A stretch of DNA of 64,000 nucleotides from an uncultured Clostridium sp. (lineage in GTDB: Bacteria; Bacillota; Clostridia; TANB77; CAG-508): assembly GCA_900553685.1 (NCBI GenBank), contig USEI01000002.1, positions 62,001-126,000 of the forward strand. Direction: 5' to 3'. Every line of letters starts with the position of its first letter. Position 1 is the stretch's first letter. Under the pieces are notes generated by a model. The model had not been told where the DNA came from. It saw only the letters and a program-made list of their open reading frames with translations, and ran no database searches. A program made the translations under genes and the position numbers. This document shows positions 8,939 to 17,274 of this stretch, in pieces.

Positions 8939-9697
8939 CTATCTATCTTTTCTTTTTTGCATATAATATGTGCATTTGGCAAGAATTGTTGTTGGTACAA
9001 ATTTTGAGAAAAATTTTGCACATTTTATTTGAAAACCTGGAATTATATAAAATTTATTTTTAAGAAACTTTTTAACAGTATATTTTGCAACGGATTCACT
9101 AGAAAGTGAACTAATTTCAAATTTAACATTAGCAACATTATTAAAATTTGTTTTAACAGGACCTGGACATAATATACTAATTTGTACTTTTGATTTTTCT
9201 TTTTTTAATTCTTCTCTAATTCCTTCAGATAGTTTTACTACATAATTTTTAGAAGCATAATATGTTGCCATTAATGGACCTGGCAAAAATCCTGCTATTG
9301 AAGCAACATTTAATATCTTACCATTATTTCTATTTTTCATAGTTTTTAAGTATAACTTTGTAAGTATATGTGTAGCAGTAATATTTGTATCAATAATTGT
9401 TAAATCTTTATTTATATCTGTGTTAGTAAAATTGCCAAAATCCCCTAAACCAGCATTATTTATTAAAATATCAATATCTGTATATTTTGAATATAAATCT
9501 ATACATTTTTTTCTATCTGTTAAATCTACACTCTCATAAACTACATTTATTTTATATTTATTTGATAATTCTTTTTTTAGTTCTTGTAGTCTTTCTATAT
9601 TCCTTGCCACTAAAATAATATCATAATTTAATTTAGCAAATTCTCTTGCTAAATCTCTTCCTATTCCAGAAGAAGCACCTGTAATTAAAACTTTCAT
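8939..9697 (-). CDS. Short-chain dehydrogenase/reductase
   Basis: This is a classical SDR NAD(P)-dependent oxidoreductase of about 252 residues. ATG 9697 is used (GGAG 8 bases upstream); the longer frame adds a hydrophobic leader that overlaps non-coding sequence. It has TGASSGIG for cofactor binding (residues 6-13), an INNAGLG segment (about 86-92), the catalytic Ser in NVASIAGF and a YYASK catalytic Tyr/Lys pair (about 153-157), then CPGPVKTNF. It resembles the YqjQ/DltE-like SDRs, but the substrate is unknown. It appears to be a single-gene unit. Confidence 0.85.
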   Translation of the reverse strand: MKVLITGASSGIGRDLAREFAKLNYDIILVARNIERLQELKKELSNKYKINVVYESVDLTDRKKCIDLYSKYTDIDILINNAGLGDFGNFTNTDINKDLTIIDTNITATHILTKLYLKTMKNRNNGKILNVASIAGFLPGPLMATYYASKNYVVKLSEGIREELKKEKSKVQISILCPGPVKTNFNNVANVKFEISSLSSESVAKYTVKKFLKNKFYIIPGFQIKCAKFFSKFVPTTILAKCTYYMQKRKDR

Positions 9698-9789
9698 AAT
9701 TTTCTCCATTTCTAAAATTATTATATTTGATTTTGAATTTTTGTCAAGAAAAAGTATAAAACAAAAATAGACATAATAGACATCGAAAA

Positions 9790-9818
9790 ACGGTGCGAGA
9801 GCTATCACCCCCGCACCG
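9790..9818 (-). terminator. GC-rich terminator of the foreign-looking gene
   Basis: A CGGTGCG / CGCACCG stem is followed on the minus strand by five T. It is strikingly GC-rich for this region and closes the 417-residue gene. Confidence 0.75.
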
Positions 9819-9839
9819 AAACTTAACTTAATGTGTACT

Positions 9840-11093
9840 TTAGTTTTTGAATTTTTTTACAGTAACTTTTAATAAATATGTTACAGTCCCTTCTTTTAAA
9901 GCATATCCATTTTTGCACCAATTTTCCAGTTCTTCGTTCATTTGATTTTTGAGTGCATTCTGAGTTAATTTTTTACTAGAAAAACTTTCCTGCAACATTG
10001 GTAAAAGCTTCTTCATGTTAGCATGTCTGCTTTCCACGCTAAGCTTAATTGCATGTTCAAGCAAAGTGTCTTTAAGATTAACATCAGTCAAAAATTCTTC
10101 CAGCGAATTAGCTTTTTCTAAGCACTCCTCAACTGAAATCTTCTCAGCTTCATCTTCACCAGATACAGTTTCCTCAACCTCACACACAAGTTTTTCTGGT
10201 ACTTTAGAAACAGATTCTGGTATTCTTTCTTGTCCTTTAATCTTCTGCGTTTTGGAAGTTTCTAAATTAGGCGTTCCAGATACTCCTTCTTTGTCCTCTG
10301 TTTTTCCTGCAGAGGTAATTTGCACTTTCGCGCCTTTCAGTAAAGTTTCATGATCTGTGACTTTGGTTTTAGGCATAGCAAGAATTTTCTTTATCTTATC
10401 CTCACTAATAAGCCTTCCAACAATCGGACCACCTTGAGGCCAAAAAAGATTTTGATTTGTTATTCTAACAATCAATTCTTCAGTCACTGTAATTAAAGCC
10501 TTATAAGTGAGATTTTTATAAATTACTTCCTCTCCCTTTTTTAAAATTTCTTCTGTATCAGGATTATATCCCTCAACATTCAATCTTAATTTACGTCCTT
10601 GATAGCCTTCACTTGAAACTTTGGTAATAAGCACATGAATTACCTTTTCAGTTCCTTTAATTCTAAGAATACTTCCTATTTTAATTCTTGTGCCTATAAT
10701 TTTCAGTCTCTCCTCAAGAGAGTATTCACTTGCCTTCCTCTTCACGCTAACTTCACTTATTTTAGAATCTTGACTTCCGTCTGATTTCTGGGTTGATCCT
10801 TGCTTTTTATCTGCTGAACTTTCAGCATACTGTAGACTTGTTTTATCACTTTGTGTTGATAAATTTTCACCCGCCGGCTTTTTTTCAGAGGATTGGCATT
10901 TGGTTTTAAAGTCATCCAAAGATACCCAGTTCACATTCTCAATTTCGAACCTTTCAGCAAGAGCAAAAACTTCTTCTTCTGAAGACACTCTAAAAACTCC
11001 GTTTTCAAGGTTTAAACCTCCTCCTTTTACTCCAAAAAATTTCCGTAACATTTCAAGGTCTTTTGAAGACACTTTGACATTATTTAGTTTCAT
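9840..11093 (-). CDS. Orphan protein of foreign base composition
   Basis: I do not recognise this 417-residue protein. It starts at ATG 11093 behind GGAGGGCAG. Residues 1-58 look like a small folded domain (a LRKFFGVKGGG turn, then a VFALAERFEIENVNWVSLDDFK stretch). A Ser/Lys/Gln-rich linker covers about 65-125. A beta-rich domain follows at about 130-225 (SILRIKGTEKVIHVLI and LRLNVEGYNP), then a second acidic low-complexity linker and a helical C-terminus. Its codon use is unlike its neighbours (more GC in third positions, with Leu CTT, Lys AAG and one in-frame CGG near residue 17), and it has its own GC-rich terminator. This suggests recent acquisition. Nothing nearby reveals a function. 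Confidence 0.7.
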   Translation of the reverse strand: MKLNNVKVSSKDLEMLRKFFGVKGGGLNLENGVFRVSSEEEVFALAERFEIENVNWVSLDDFKTKCQSSEKKPAGENLSTQSDKTSLQYAESSADKKQGSTQKSDGSQDSKISEVSVKRKASEYSLEERLKIIGTRIKIGSILRIKGTEKVIHVLITKVSSEGYQGRKLRLNVEGYNPDTEEILKKGEEVIYKNLTYKALITVTEELIVRITNQNLFWPQGGPIVGRLISEDKIKKILAMPKTKVTDHETLLKGAKVQITSAGKTEDKEGVSGTPNLETSKTQKIKGQERIPESVSKVPEKLVCEVEETVSGEDEAEKISVEECLEKANSLEEFLTDVNLKDTLLEHAIKLSVESRHANMKKLLPMLQESFSSKKLTQNALKNQMNEELENWCKNGYALKEGTVTYLLKVTVKKFKN

Positions 11094-11305
11094 TTACTGC
11101 CCTCCATTTTCAATAGATTTAAGAATCCATCTGTGAAAACATTTGCAAGTTACTAAAAACTACTTTCCACCTTTCTGTTAAATATTTTTTATAGTATCAT
11201 ACTTAAAATTATAAGTATAATTTCTATAAAATTTAAATAATTATATAACCTTTTCCAAATTTTGTAAATCTGTTAAAATTATCATAATTAATATTCTCTT
11301 ATAAA

Positions 11306-11344
11306 AAAATTATAGCTAAATAAGCTTATTTTAGCTATAATTTT
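11306..11344 (-). terminator. Terminator after the HExxH gene
   Basis: A perfect 15-base inverted repeat (AAAATTATAGCTAAA / TTTAGCTATAATTTT) overlaps the last bases of the 427-residue gene and is followed by T-rich sequence on the minus strand. Confidence 0.6.
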
Positions 11345-12626
11345 ATCTTAATCTCTCTTTATTATTTTTTTTACATTGTCTTTCTATATTTCTTTCATTA
11401 CTTTCATTACTTTCAAAATTTATATCAACTTTATACATTTCTAGTCGTTTATTGAAAGTACTATTATTCTCTTCCAACATTTCTTGCTTTTTTCCAAAAA
11501 TACTTTCAATTACTTTTGTAAAATGACTTTTCTTTTTATACTTTCTTTTAAATTCTATTGCTAATAAAGCTATTTCTTTCTTTTCTTCATCTGTAATTTC
11601 ATACAATATTTCTTTTTTCTTATATTTTTCCTGCCAACTATTTTCATTATATAATATATTCAAAATTCCAAATCTTGTTTCTAAATTTTCTTTACATCTA
11701 TTAAAGTATGCTTCAAATCCTACATCTATAAATTTAATTTTTCCACTTAAATCACTTTTTATTCTTATTCTATTTTCTTCAAAAGTTAATAAATCTTTTA
11801 AAAATTTTTTAGATTCTGTTTTAGAGAAAATACTTGACATTCTTTTATCAAACTCTGTTTCTAGTATTGTATTTTGAATTAAGTCTATTCTTTTCTTCAT
11901 GTCATCTGTTATTCTTTCCCTTTCTTCTTCTGACAGAAATTCATAATCTCTCCAAAATCTATTTTCTATTCTCGATAAGTCTTCTATATTTTCTTTTAAA
12001 AAAACATATGTTGATTCTCCCCATCTTTCTATAATAGCTGGTTTAAAATAATCTTTTCCTTTTAAAATACTTTTTTCTAGATTTTCATTTCCAATTGCTA
12101 AATTAATTTGATTTACTATGCATACAGATAAAAAATTAGAATCAACTTTTTCAGGGTACTTAGCCCATATGTCCTGAAATATCAACTCTCTACCATACTC
12201 GTTGTTACTTAAGGTTTCAGCAGCTACAATCTCTGTACCTGCTTCTTTAAAAATTGTGCTCATTTCTTTAAAAGAATTATCTGCTTGTTCAAATCCTAGT
12301 TTGTGAACAATTTCATGTAATAATCCTTCTGTAAATTTATTTAAAAAATGTTGTATGCCGATATTGCCTGTTTTAACTTCATAAAAAGCTTCCCTATTTT
12401 TCAGAATCATAGTAAATATATGTCCTCTTTTGGAAATCACATCAAATATTTTTTCTTTACTTATTATATGTCCATATTTCTTATATAAAATCTCTGCGGC
12501 ATACTGATATACTTTACTTTCCTCATTGGTCGAATATATTTTTGAAATAATTCCATACCTCTTTTTTTTATATCTTTTAAAAATGTCTTCTAATTTCTCT
12601 TCGTTCTCTATAACTCCTTTTTCCAT
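11343..12626 (-). CDS. Putative HExxH metallopeptidase, unknown family
   Basis: This is a 427-residue cytoplasmic protein without a signal peptide. Residues 104-108 read HEIVH inside GLLHEIVHKLG, a zinc-peptidase HExxH helix. Glu132 or Glu137 in GTEIVAAE lies at a distance suitable for the third zinc ligand of gluzincin-type enzymes. The rest is highly charged and helical (coiled-coil-like around 240-300) with a Lys/Asn/Arg-rich tail. Its ATG directly abuts the TAG of the 70-residue gene upstream, so translation is probably coupled. Peptidase activity is an inference from the motif; the family and target are unknown. It lies next to another unknown operon with related low-complexity content. 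Confidence 0.6.
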   Translation of the reverse strand: MEKGVIENEEKLEDIFKRYKKKRYGIISKIYSTNEESKVYQYAAEILYKKYGHIISKEKIFDVISKRGHIFTMILKNREAFYEVKTGNIGIQHFLNKFTEGLLHEIVHKLGFEQADNSFKEMSTIFKEAGTEIVAAETLSNNEYGRELIFQDIWAKYPEKVDSNFLSVCIVNQINLAIGNENLEKSILKGKDYFKPAIIERWGESTYVFLKENIEDLSRIENRFWRDYEFLSEEERERITDDMKKRIDLIQNTILETEFDKRMSSIFSKTESKKFLKDLLTFEENRIRIKSDLSGKIKFIDVGFEAYFNRCKENLETRFGILNILYNENSWQEKYKKKEILYEITDEEKKEIALLAIEFKRKYKKKSHFTKVIESIFGKKQEMLEENNSTFNKRLEMYKVDINFESNESNERNIERQCKKNNKERLR

Positions 12627-12839
12627 CTATACTATATCCTTAATCTCTAATTTAGTAAATGTATTCTGTATTTTCTTTAGCATCTTTCTATCATTAATTA
12701 TTATAAAACGTCCGTTTATTTCTCTACAAAAAATTGTATTCGTTACATTAGCAAATTTATAGACTTTTCCAAATTTAAAATTATATTCGTTTATTAAATA
12801 ATATTTTTCATTATTAAATATTTGCTCTTCTATCTTCAT
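12627..12839 (-). CDS. Small hypothetical protein coupled to the HExxH gene
   Basis: This is a 70-residue soluble protein with alternating beta-type segments (FNNEKYYLINEYNF, YKFANVTNTIFCREI, RFIIINDRKM) and a helical end. It has no recognisable family. It is the first gene of a two-gene unit: its stop codon touches the start of the HExxH gene, and a terminator-like hairpin separates it from the operon upstream. Confidence 0.55.
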   Translation of the reverse strand: MKIEEQIFNNEKYYLINEYNFKFGKVYKFANVTNTIFCREINGRFIIINDRKMLKKIQNTFTKLEIKDIV

Positions 12840-12866
12840 TTCTATTTCCCTATATTATATTAATTT

Positions 12867-12903
12867 AAAAGCAAACCAATAAATAGAAAATTGATTTGCT
12901 TTT
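12867..12903 (-). terminator. Terminator after the 487-residue gene
   Basis: An AAAAGCAAA / TTTGCTTTT stem lies between the two unknown operons, directly downstream of the gene ending at 12913. Confidence 0.55.
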
Positions 12904-12912
12904 ATCAGTTTA

Positions 12913-14370
12913 TTAAATCTCCATTCCTTCATCTTCTTGTTTACGTTCATTTACTTGCATATTTTTCTGTGCAGTTTTTGTATTTTTAGCCATTATAGCT
13001 TCACCTTTAACTTTAGTATCTTTACCAGAATTTACTAACATTTCACCTAATCTTTGAACTTTATCTCCTAAAAAACTAATTGATTTACCTCTTAAAAATC
13101 CAACTTTTTTTTGAGCTGTATCTTTAAAATCTTTAACATCCTCTATTCTATCTGAGACAAATTCTTGAGCATCTTCTATTCTATCTGAAGCAAATTCTTG
13201 AGCTTCAGATATCTTTCCTGAAATAAAATTTACTCCTCTTTTTCCTTGCTTTAATGTAAACTTTCCTAACCCATGAACTGTTGCTGCTCCTTTGTAAGTT
13301 GCTTTTCCAATTTTAAATATTTCTCTTTTAGCTGCTTTCTTACCATCTTCTATTCCTTCCTTTGCCATGTCTACTCCAGCTCTAGCATATGCTTCTATAT
13401 TTTCTTTAGCTTGACTAAAATCTGATCTAAATCTATCTGCAGTAAGGAAGCCACTTTCAGCCATTTTTTCTGCAAATTTACCAATTCTTGAACCTTTATT
13501 TACTAAATTATCCTCTAAATTAAATCCTTGCTCTGCTACTTTTTGAGCTAATCCTTTTTTTCCTGTTAAGGCTGCTCCTTTGGCTCCCAAAGAAGTTAAT
13601 TTAATTTTCCCAATTTGCAATATTTCACTAAATCTTAAAGATTTATCATTTATTTTTCCTACTGTTCCTGTAACTATTTCACTATTATCTTCATGTGCAT
13701 TTTGCCATTGTCTTGATTCTGCTTTTTTGCTAGATGATTCTCTTGCTAAGTTCATATAATTCAAATCTGTTTGTCTATCTGCATCTTTAAAACCTGTTCT
13801 TACATTTTCTGCATATTTTTTTACTCCATCTCCCACTGCAAATCCAAAATCAGCCACTCTCTCCATAATATTTCCTATTCTTGAATCTTTTAAAACAAAA
13901 TTCTTAGAACTTCTAGAAACCTTATCTTGTAACTTTTTGGCAGTGCCTTTTTGTCCAAAAAGAGCTAATCCCTTTCCTATAACAGATGTTACTTTTATGG
14001 CTCCATCCGCCATTTTTGCTCTTGTATCTGAAGATTTTGTTTTTACTTTTGTTACTGCTTTTGTAATTTTTTCTGACCTATTATCTGAAGTTCTTGCTTT
14101 TTCCCAATCTGCGTTTCTATTTTTTCTTATTCCTGAAGCTATTCCTAATTCTAATTGTTGTAATAATCTTTCACTATCAATTTCTTCAAAATCCTGATCT
14201 ATTGCATTTTTTTTCTCAGCTAAATTTTTTTTAACCATAGTTGCTGCTACTCCAGGAATTTGTGGTATAAGTTCTACAAATTGCTCTAGTGCTCTACAAA
14301 CCTCGTCAGATCTATCTCCAAAAGCTTCTTTCAATTCTTCAAAATTTTCAATTTCATTTTTTTCTTTCAT
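12913..14370 (-). CDS. Hypothetical helical protein with internal duplication
   Basis: This is a roughly 485-residue soluble, Lys/Glu/Ala-rich helical protein. ATG 14370 is preferred (AGGAGAT 8 bases upstream) over the ATG two codons earlier. Two copies of a roughly 50-residue unit are visible: KVTSVIGKGLALFGQKG...SRIGNIMERVADFGF near 128-178 and KLTSLGAKGAALTGKKG...SRIGKFAEKMAESGF near 255-305. A tandem of short repeats (AQEF-x-SDRIED) lies around 395-420. The amphipathic repeats suggest a scaffold or membrane-surface-binding helix bundle, but no known family is recognised. It is the last gene of a four-gene operon with the two mini-proteins. Confidence 0.6.
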   Translation of the reverse strand: MKEKNEIENFEELKEAFGDRSDEVCRALEQFVELIPQIPGVAATMVKKNLAEKKNAIDQDFEEIDSERLLQQLELGIASGIRKNRNADWEKARTSDNRSEKITKAVTKVKTKSSDTRAKMADGAIKVTSVIGKGLALFGQKGTAKKLQDKVSRSSKNFVLKDSRIGNIMERVADFGFAVGDGVKKYAENVRTGFKDADRQTDLNYMNLARESSSKKAESRQWQNAHEDNSEIVTGTVGKINDKSLRFSEILQIGKIKLTSLGAKGAALTGKKGLAQKVAEQGFNLEDNLVNKGSRIGKFAEKMAESGFLTADRFRSDFSQAKENIEAYARAGVDMAKEGIEDGKKAAKREIFKIGKATYKGAATVHGLGKFTLKQGKRGVNFISGKISEAQEFASDRIEDAQEFVSDRIEDVKDFKDTAQKKVGFLRGKSISFLGDKVQRLGEMLVNSGKDTKVKGEAIMAKNTKTAQKNMQVNERKQEDEGMEI

Positions 14371-14381
14371 TACCATATCTC

Positions 14382-14543
14382 CTACTTTTGTATTTGCTCT
14401 AATATGTTATTTATATTATTAATCAGTTTTTCTTTTTGAGAAGTTATTTCTTCAAAATTAGAATTTAATGTTTCCATAGAAGAATTATCTAAATTAATAA
14501 TTCTCCCGTCAATAAAAATTTCTCCTACTTTCTCTATTTCCAT
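14382..14543 (-). CDS. 53-residue mini-protein, relative of the 56-residue one
   Basis: This small gene runs from ATG 14543, with AGGAGA well placed upstream, to TAG at 14382. The peptide begins MEIEKVGEIFIDGRIINLD and continues as a helix rich in Glu, Asn and Ile. It shares with the 56-residue protein encoded at 15450-15620 the frame G-x-I-x-I-x-G-x-x-IN followed by S-x-E-x-L and a C-terminal helix, so the two are probably paralogues. It starts 8 bases after the 292-residue gene and ends 11 bases before the 487-residue gene. The function is unknown. Confidence 0.6.
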   Translation of the reverse strand: MEIEKVGEIFIDGRIINLDNSSMETLNSNFEEITSQKEKLINNINNILEQIQK

Positions 14544-14551
14544 ATTTTCTC

Positions 14552-15430
14552 CTATTCTGTAGCTAATTTAAATTCAGAATTAAGTTCTTCTCTTACTTTT
14601 TCAATCATTGCTACAAGATTAATTGTCTGTTCATTTATTATATTAATTGTATTATCATTATCTTTTCCTATTTCTGTAAGCTCTTTTTCCATTTTTTGAA
14701 TAACATCTTTTTCAAATTTGGAACTTCCAGCTATTCTAGCTAATATTTTATTTATCAATTTAATAAAAATGTTTTCTTTTTTACTAATCGCTAAACTTTC
14801 GTTTCTAAATTTTGAAATATTTTCAAAATCTTCTTTAACAGCTTCTACACATTCATTTAATTTTTTTGTACATTCTACTATAATTTCATCATATCCTGCA
14901 TATTTATTTATAAGAGCTTCTAGTTTTATATCATACATTTTTGATGGATCCGTAAGTTTTTCTAGTAATTTACTATATTTTTCGAATTCATCGTGTTTCA
15001 ATGTTGTATCTACAATATGTTTAAAACTTTCATATTTTTCTACATATTCTTTATAAGTTGCTCCTTCGAAAAATTTTTTTCTACTTTTTACTGTTTTATT
15101 AAAATTTACTAATGCTATCTTTTGATTAGCATTTATTTCTTGTATTTCCATTAGAATACTAAAAAATTGTTCTCTTCTTTTATTATAGACTTTTTGAAAT
15201 TCTTCTTTATACTTTTCCAAAATACTGTTTTTTTGCTCTCGATAAGTTTCTGGATTTTTCCCATAAAATTTTATTTGATAATCAATATTACTTTCTATTG
15301 CATTGATTTTACTTTCATAACAATCAATTACTTCTTTATTAAACTTAGCAAATTCTATTTTATATTCTAACAATTCTAAATTACTCAATTGATTAATTGA
15401 ATCCATTAATTTATTTTCTAATTCTTCCAT
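14552..15430 (-). CDS. Hypothetical coiled-coil protein
   Basis: This 292-residue cytoplasmic protein is almost wholly helical and Glu/Lys/Asn-rich, with coiled-coil-like heptads around residues 10-120 and 170-290. It starts at ATG 15430 behind AGGAGAT. It has no signal peptide, membrane helix or catalytic motif that I recognise. It sits between the two paralogous mini-proteins in one operon (15620 to 12913), an arrangement that suggests a complex in which the mini-proteins bind or regulate it. That is inference only. Confidence 0.55.
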   Translation of the reverse strand: MEELENKLMDSINQLSNLELLEYKIEFAKFNKEVIDCYESKINAIESNIDYQIKFYGKNPETYREQKNSILEKYKEEFQKVYNKRREQFFSILMEIQEINANQKIALVNFNKTVKSRKKFFEGATYKEYVEKYESFKHIVDTTLKHDEFEKYSKLLEKLTDPSKMYDIKLEALINKYAGYDEIIVECTKKLNECVEAVKEDFENISKFRNESLAISKKENIFIKLINKILARIAGSSKFEKDVIQKMEKELTEIGKDNDNTINIINEQTINLVAMIEKVREELNSEFKLATE

Positions 15431-15449
15431 ACTATCTCCTTTTGTATAT

Positions 15450-15620
15450 TTAATTTATCTCTGGTAAAAAATTAAATTCATCATTATATTTCATAATTTT
15501 TTTATAAAGTATAGCTTCTCTTTGTTTCAATTCTTTATATAATTGAATTAGTTTTTCATCTGATAAGCTCTCATAATTTATTTCTTTACCTTGAATTATT
15601 ATTTTTCCATCATTTACCAT
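15450..15620 (-). CDS. 56-residue mini-protein, first gene of unknown operon
   Basis: ATG 15620 is preceded by AAGGAGAA at good spacing and the frame ends with TAA at 15450. The peptide begins MVNDGKIIIQGKEINYE and continues SLSDEKLIQLYKELKQ as a charged helix. Its short beta-hairpin-like N-terminus (G-x-I-I-I-x-G-x-x-IN) plus helix matches the 53-residue protein two genes on. It is the first gene of the operon. No known family is recognised. Confidence 0.6.
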   Translation of the reverse strand: MVNDGKIIIQGKEINYESLSDEKLIQLYKELKQREAILYKKIMKYNDEFNFLPEIN

Positions 15621-15726
15621 ATCTTTTCTCCTTATTTTATAATATATCTCTATAATATTTTATCATTAAATTTCATGTTTTTTTAAAAGTAACACAAAAG
15701 ATATTAAAATTTAATAATTGTAAAAA

Positions 15727-15762
15727 AAAAAGATATGAAATTTAATAATTTCATATCTTTTT
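15727..15762 (-). terminator. Terminator of the amylase gene
   Basis: A 15-base inverted repeat (AAAAGATATGAAATT / AATTTCATATCTTTT) starts at the amylase stop codon and is followed by a T-run on the minus strand. Confidence 0.7.
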
Positions 15763-17221
15763 AATTTACTGCCTCTCCTTGTTTTATCCAAACAGATACA
15801 CTTCCATCTTTACAATAAAATATACCATTACCTTCACTATCAACATATACTGTTTCAGATAAATTTCCAGTACAATCATAAAAAACTGTATTTGCAAGTT
15901 TTTTTCCTACATTCATTTGAATACAACCACCTCTTTGGTCAGACATAACAACAGCAAGACCTGAATTTGGATGATCATAATCTCCTAATCTTGTAAATCC
16001 TATTATATGATTGCTATTAAAATAATCATATTGATCGCCATAAGCATAATATTTTCTAACTTTTAATAAAATATCTAACATACTCTGTTTAGACTCTACT
16101 TGTTTTGTTGGTATTCCATAATAATCTCCATAAAAGACACATGGAAACCCATCTTTTCTAAGTAATATAAGTGAATAAGCTAAAGGTTTGAACCAATCTA
16201 ATATCCATGATTGCAAAGCTTGTCCAGGTTCTGTATCATGATTATCTACAAAAGTTACCGCTTTTTCAGGATTTGTTTTTACTAAAGTTCCCTCAAAAAT
16301 TTGTGACATATTAAACTGTCCATTACTTATTGATGCTCTATAAAAATTATAATGTAATGGCACATCAAATAATGACATACAACCACTAGTTTTTTCTATG
16401 TATTCGTTAATTACGGATATATTAGAACTCCAATATTCTCCAACAGCAAATAATTTTTTACCACTATAGTCTCGTAATTCACTTAACCATTCTGGGTAAA
16501 ACTCTCCTCTTATGTGTTTTACAGCATCTAGTCTAAAACCATCAACAGAAGTTGTATCTAAATACCATTTTCCCCAATTTGTTAGTTCTCTTACTACATC
16601 AACATTATTTAAATCAATATCTGCTCCCATTAAATAATCATAATTGCCGTTTTCTTTGTCTACATTTTCGTCCCAGTGTTTACCATAAAATTTATATATA
16701 GCAGCTTTTCCAGTATTCTCATCCCAATCAACCCCATGAAAATGAGTCCAGTTCCATTTAAAATTTGAATATGTATCTCCTCTTCCTGGAAAAGTATATT
16801 TTGTCCAAACTCTTATTGGTAAAGCTTCTGTTAAACTAACATTTCTATTTGAAAAATCATCTTGAATCGCTAAAACATCTTCAGTTTCATCCGCTCCCAT
16901 TTTATGATTCAAAACAATATCTGCTAATACTTTTATATTATTTTCGCGCAATACTTTTATTGCATTTATGTATTCATCCTTTGTTCCATACTTTGTAGGA
17001 ATATCTCCTTTTTGATTAAATTCTCCTAAATCATATAAATCATATACTCCATAACCTACATCTTCTTTTCCGCCTGCTCCCTTGTAAGCTGGAGGTAACC
17101 ATAAATGTGTTAATCCAATATTTTCTAAATGTTTGGCTTCTTTTGTAAGTTTATTCCAAAGTGTAGAATCACTAGGTAAATACCATTCAAAATATTGCAT
17201 CATAGTATCATTACTAGACAA
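15761..17221 (-). CDS. Cytoplasmic alpha-amylase (GH13)
   Basis: This is an alpha-amylase that hydrolyses alpha-1,4 bonds in starch or glycogen-type glucans. It has no signal peptide, as in the intracellular GH13_5-type enzymes, and about 486 residues is their usual length. All GH13 signatures are present in order: TMMQYFEWYLP at the start, ADIVLNHK (region I, about residue 100), GFRLDAVKH with the nucleophile Asp, VGEYW with the acid Glu, and FVDNHDTEPGQ with the third Asp. A TTG at 17221 is 8 bases after AGGAG and looks the best start; GTG 17230 overlaps that site. It has its own terminator. It probably degrades stored or imported glucan. Confidence 0.92.
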   Translation of the reverse strand: MSSNDTMMQYFEWYLPSDSTLWNKLTKEAKHLENIGLTHLWLPPAYKGAGGKEDVGYGVYDLYDLGEFNQKGDIPTKYGTKDEYINAIKVLRENNIKVLADIVLNHKMGADETEDVLAIQDDFSNRNVSLTEALPIRVWTKYTFPGRGDTYSNFKWNWTHFHGVDWDENTGKAAIYKFYGKHWDENVDKENGNYDYLMGADIDLNNVDVVRELTNWGKWYLDTTSVDGFRLDAVKHIRGEFYPEWLSELRDYSGKKLFAVGEYWSSNISVINEYIEKTSGCMSLFDVPLHYNFYRASISNGQFNMSQIFEGTLVKTNPEKAVTFVDNHDTEPGQALQSWILDWFKPLAYSLILLRKDGFPCVFYGDYYGIPTKQVESKQSMLDILLKVRKYYAYGDQYDYFNSNHIIGFTRLGDYDHPNSGLAVVMSDQRGGCIQMNVGKKLANTVFYDCTGNLSETVYVDSEGNGIFYCKDGSVSVWIKQGEAVN

Positions 17222-17274
17222 ATCTATCACTCCTACTCTTTAATGCTTTTATTATATCATTAACTTGAAAAATA

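Noticed and set aside
8939..9808. Longer SDR frame from 9808 with a hydrophobic leader
   Set aside because: The internal ATG at 9697 has a proper ribosome site and starts at the normal family position.
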